Below are positions 62,768 to 64,000 of a stretch of DNA of 64,000 nt, piece by piece (positions within the stretch are counted from its first letter, which is position 1; each line of letters starts with the position of its first letter). Below the pieces are notes generated by a model that had not been told where the DNA came from, made no database searches, and saw only the letters and a list, made by a program, of their open reading frames with translations. This DNA comes from Rahnella aceris. Lineage in GTDB: Bacteria > Pseudomonadota > Gammaproteobacteria > Enterobacterales > Enterobacteriaceae. The position numbers and the translations under genes are program-made. The stretch is from the NCBI RefSeq assembly GCF_011684115.1, contig NZ_JAADJV010000001.1, forward strand, positions 992,001 to 1,056,000, in the 5' to 3' direction.

Positions 62768-64000
62768 ACCTTCTCCCTTTCCATTCCAATAGTTTCAACT
62801 TCAACCTGTTCAGCCGGTACGGGTGTGCCTGAGCGCAGGCTGTGGCAGGCCGATAACGTGAAGGCGGAAATCAGCGTAAAGCACAGTGCGATACCGCCCA
62901 TAATCAGATAAGTGTGTTCAAAACCGATGCGGTCGTAGAAGTAACCAGCAGGGGGAGCGACCACAATCGAGCCGACATAAATCATGGCCTGATAGCCCAG
63001 CAGATACATGGTGGCGTTGACGCGTTTGCTGAAATGCTCGGCGATGTACTTAAACACTGACACCAGCAGCAGCGCGATTTCCAGCCCGTAGAACGGCTTG
63101 ATAATGGAAATCAGCAGCGGATCGTTGGTCAGCCCGGAGGCAATCAGGCGTAATCCCACCAGTGCACCGACCAGCAGCAGGCTTTTCTTGGCGCCGAAAT
63201 AATTCACCAGGAAAGGGATCACCATCATCATCAGGAATTCGAGGCCGGACTGCACGGTGCTCAGATAACCGTACCAGGCGTTGCCCTGTTCTTTAGTGTC
63301 GAAGAAGGTGACGAAATAACGTGAAAATTGCTGTTCGGCGACAAACATCATCCACGCCACACCGGCGACATAGAGCGAGAACATCCAGAACTTGCGGTTT
63401 TTGAGCAGTAAAATCACATCGCTGAACACGATCTTTTGTTGTGAAATCACGTCGTTATCTTTGAGTTCTTCATCACCGATTTTCAGCGACAACAGCACCG
63501 CCAGCATGACCAGCGAGGTGGCGCTGCTCAGCCCGAAGTTCCAGGCCGGGGAGAGATTAAACAGCACGCCGGAGAACGACGCGGCCAGCGCCCAGCCCAG
63601 CGAACCCCACATGCGGACCTGCCCGAACTCCATGTGATACAGGCGGCTGAAGCGGTCGGCGTAAGATTCGGATGCTGCGACACCGGCGTACCAGCCGAGG
63701 CTCAGATACAGCGCACCGACGATAATCCCGAGCATCAGATGGCTGTCCAGCAGGGGCTGATAAACGAAAATAAAGAACGGTGCCATCAGGGCAGAAACCA
63801 GCACGACAAAGTACAGCAGAGATTTGCTCATGCCGATTTTGTCCATGATATAGCCGTAAACCGGCTTCATGATCACCGCGAACACGCCGTTAACGGCAAA
63901 CACGGTACCGATACTGACACTGTCGAGTCCGGCTTTTTGCCCCAGCCATAAGGCATATAGCCCGAAGCTTGAAGACCAGGTGAAGAAATACAGGAATATA
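62764..64000 (-). CDS. LacY/RafB-type oligosaccharide:H+ symporter (N-terminus beyond the window)
   Basis: The frame runs off the right edge. The last visible upstream residues read YFFTWSSSFGLYALWLGQKA, typical of the first helix of oligosaccharide:proton symporters, so only a few residues are missing. MKPVYGYIMDKIG is motif A between helices two and three. About twelve helices are expected. Together with GH88 it forms a unit for uptake and cleavage of unsaturated disaccharides, probably from plant or bacterial uronate polysaccharides. Confidence 0.87.
   Translation of the reverse strand, partial: IFLYFFTWSSSFGLYALWLGQKAGLDSVSIGTVFAVNGVFAVIMKPVYGYIMDKIGMSKSLLYFVVLVSALMAPFFIFVYQPLLDSHLMLGIIVGALYLSLGWYAGVAASESYADRFSRLYHMEFGQVRMWGSLGWALAASFSGVLFNLSPAWNFGLSSATSLVMLAVLLSLKIGDEELKDNDVISQQKIVFSDVILLLKNRKFWMFSLYVAGVAWMMFVAEQQFSRYFVTFFDTKEQGNAWYGYLSTVQSGLEFLMMMVIPFLVNYFGAKKSLLLVGALVGLRLIASGLTNDPLLISIIKPFYGLEIALLLVSVFKYIAEHFSKRVNATMYLLGYQAMIYVGSIVVAPPAGYFYDRIGFEHTYLIMGGIALCFTLISAFTLSACHSLRSGTPVPAEQVEVETIGMEREKV

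Overview
The window reads as chromosome of an enterobacterium, most likely the Rahnella/Serratia/Ewingella side of the Enterobacterales. The evidence is E. coli-like rcsA, dsrB, mtfA beside tRNA-Asn, a csp gene, a YaiL-type DUF2058 gene, queH, eptA and katG, together with many peripheral catabolic and efflux genes. Gene density is high, transcription units are short, and most ends carry GC-rich hairpins followed by T-runs. I see no phage, no complete insertion sequence and no CRISPR array.

Layout. 1-3.1 kb: the cut end of an operon that looks like a specialised-metabolite locus (a C-terminal piece resembling glyceraldehyde-3-phosphate dehydrogenase, a kinase-like phosphotransferase and a DHA2 drug exporter). 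3.2-7.2 kb: a three-gene FUSC/DUF1656/HlyD aromatic-acid-type efflux pump with a divergent AraC regulator. 7.4-11 kb: a luciferase-like monooxygenase and katG, which has a candidate OxyR site. 11-23.6 kb: a large catabolic island around one LysR gene. Its left operon encodes an FAD oxidase, an ABC importer, a creatininase-family hydrolase, a Rid protein, an AtzC-like amidohydrolase and a phthalate-dioxygenase-type reductase. Its right operon encodes a paralogous binding protein, an AtzB/8-oxoguanine-deaminase-like amidohydrolase and an isopenicillin-N-synthase-like dioxygenase. Together they look like a pathway for importing and opening a nitrogen heterocycle whose identity I cannot name.

24.7-28.3 kb: a compact Amadori-compound locus (PfkB kinase, SIS deglycase, amino-acid-type binding protein, GntR/UTRA regulator). 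28.3-32.9 kb: TetR, old yellow enzyme, two SDRs, an alcohol dehydrogenase remnant and a P5C-reductase-like gene. 32.9-39.4 kb: a complete RND tripartite efflux system around a TetR gene that is flanked by two matching palindromes. 39.4-41 kb: a decayed HxlR regulator, an SDR and tRNA-Asn. 41-49.7 kb: mtfA, a CSS/EAL phosphodiesterase, an exported hydrolase with an unusual leader, padC with its LysR, eptA with a PmrA-type box, and an lpxA paralogue. 49.7-55.8 kb: a DUF969/DUF979/DUF2891 operon, queH, an AI-2E-family protein and a zinc alcohol dehydrogenase. 56-61.4 kb: a voltage-gated potassium channel with a C-terminal zinc ribbon, csp, dsrB, a chemoreceptor and rcsA with an RcsAB box. 61.6-64 kb: GH88 unsaturated glucuronyl hydrolase and a LacY-type symporter cut by the window end.

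All functional calls come from reading translated sequence and motif memory. No searches were run.
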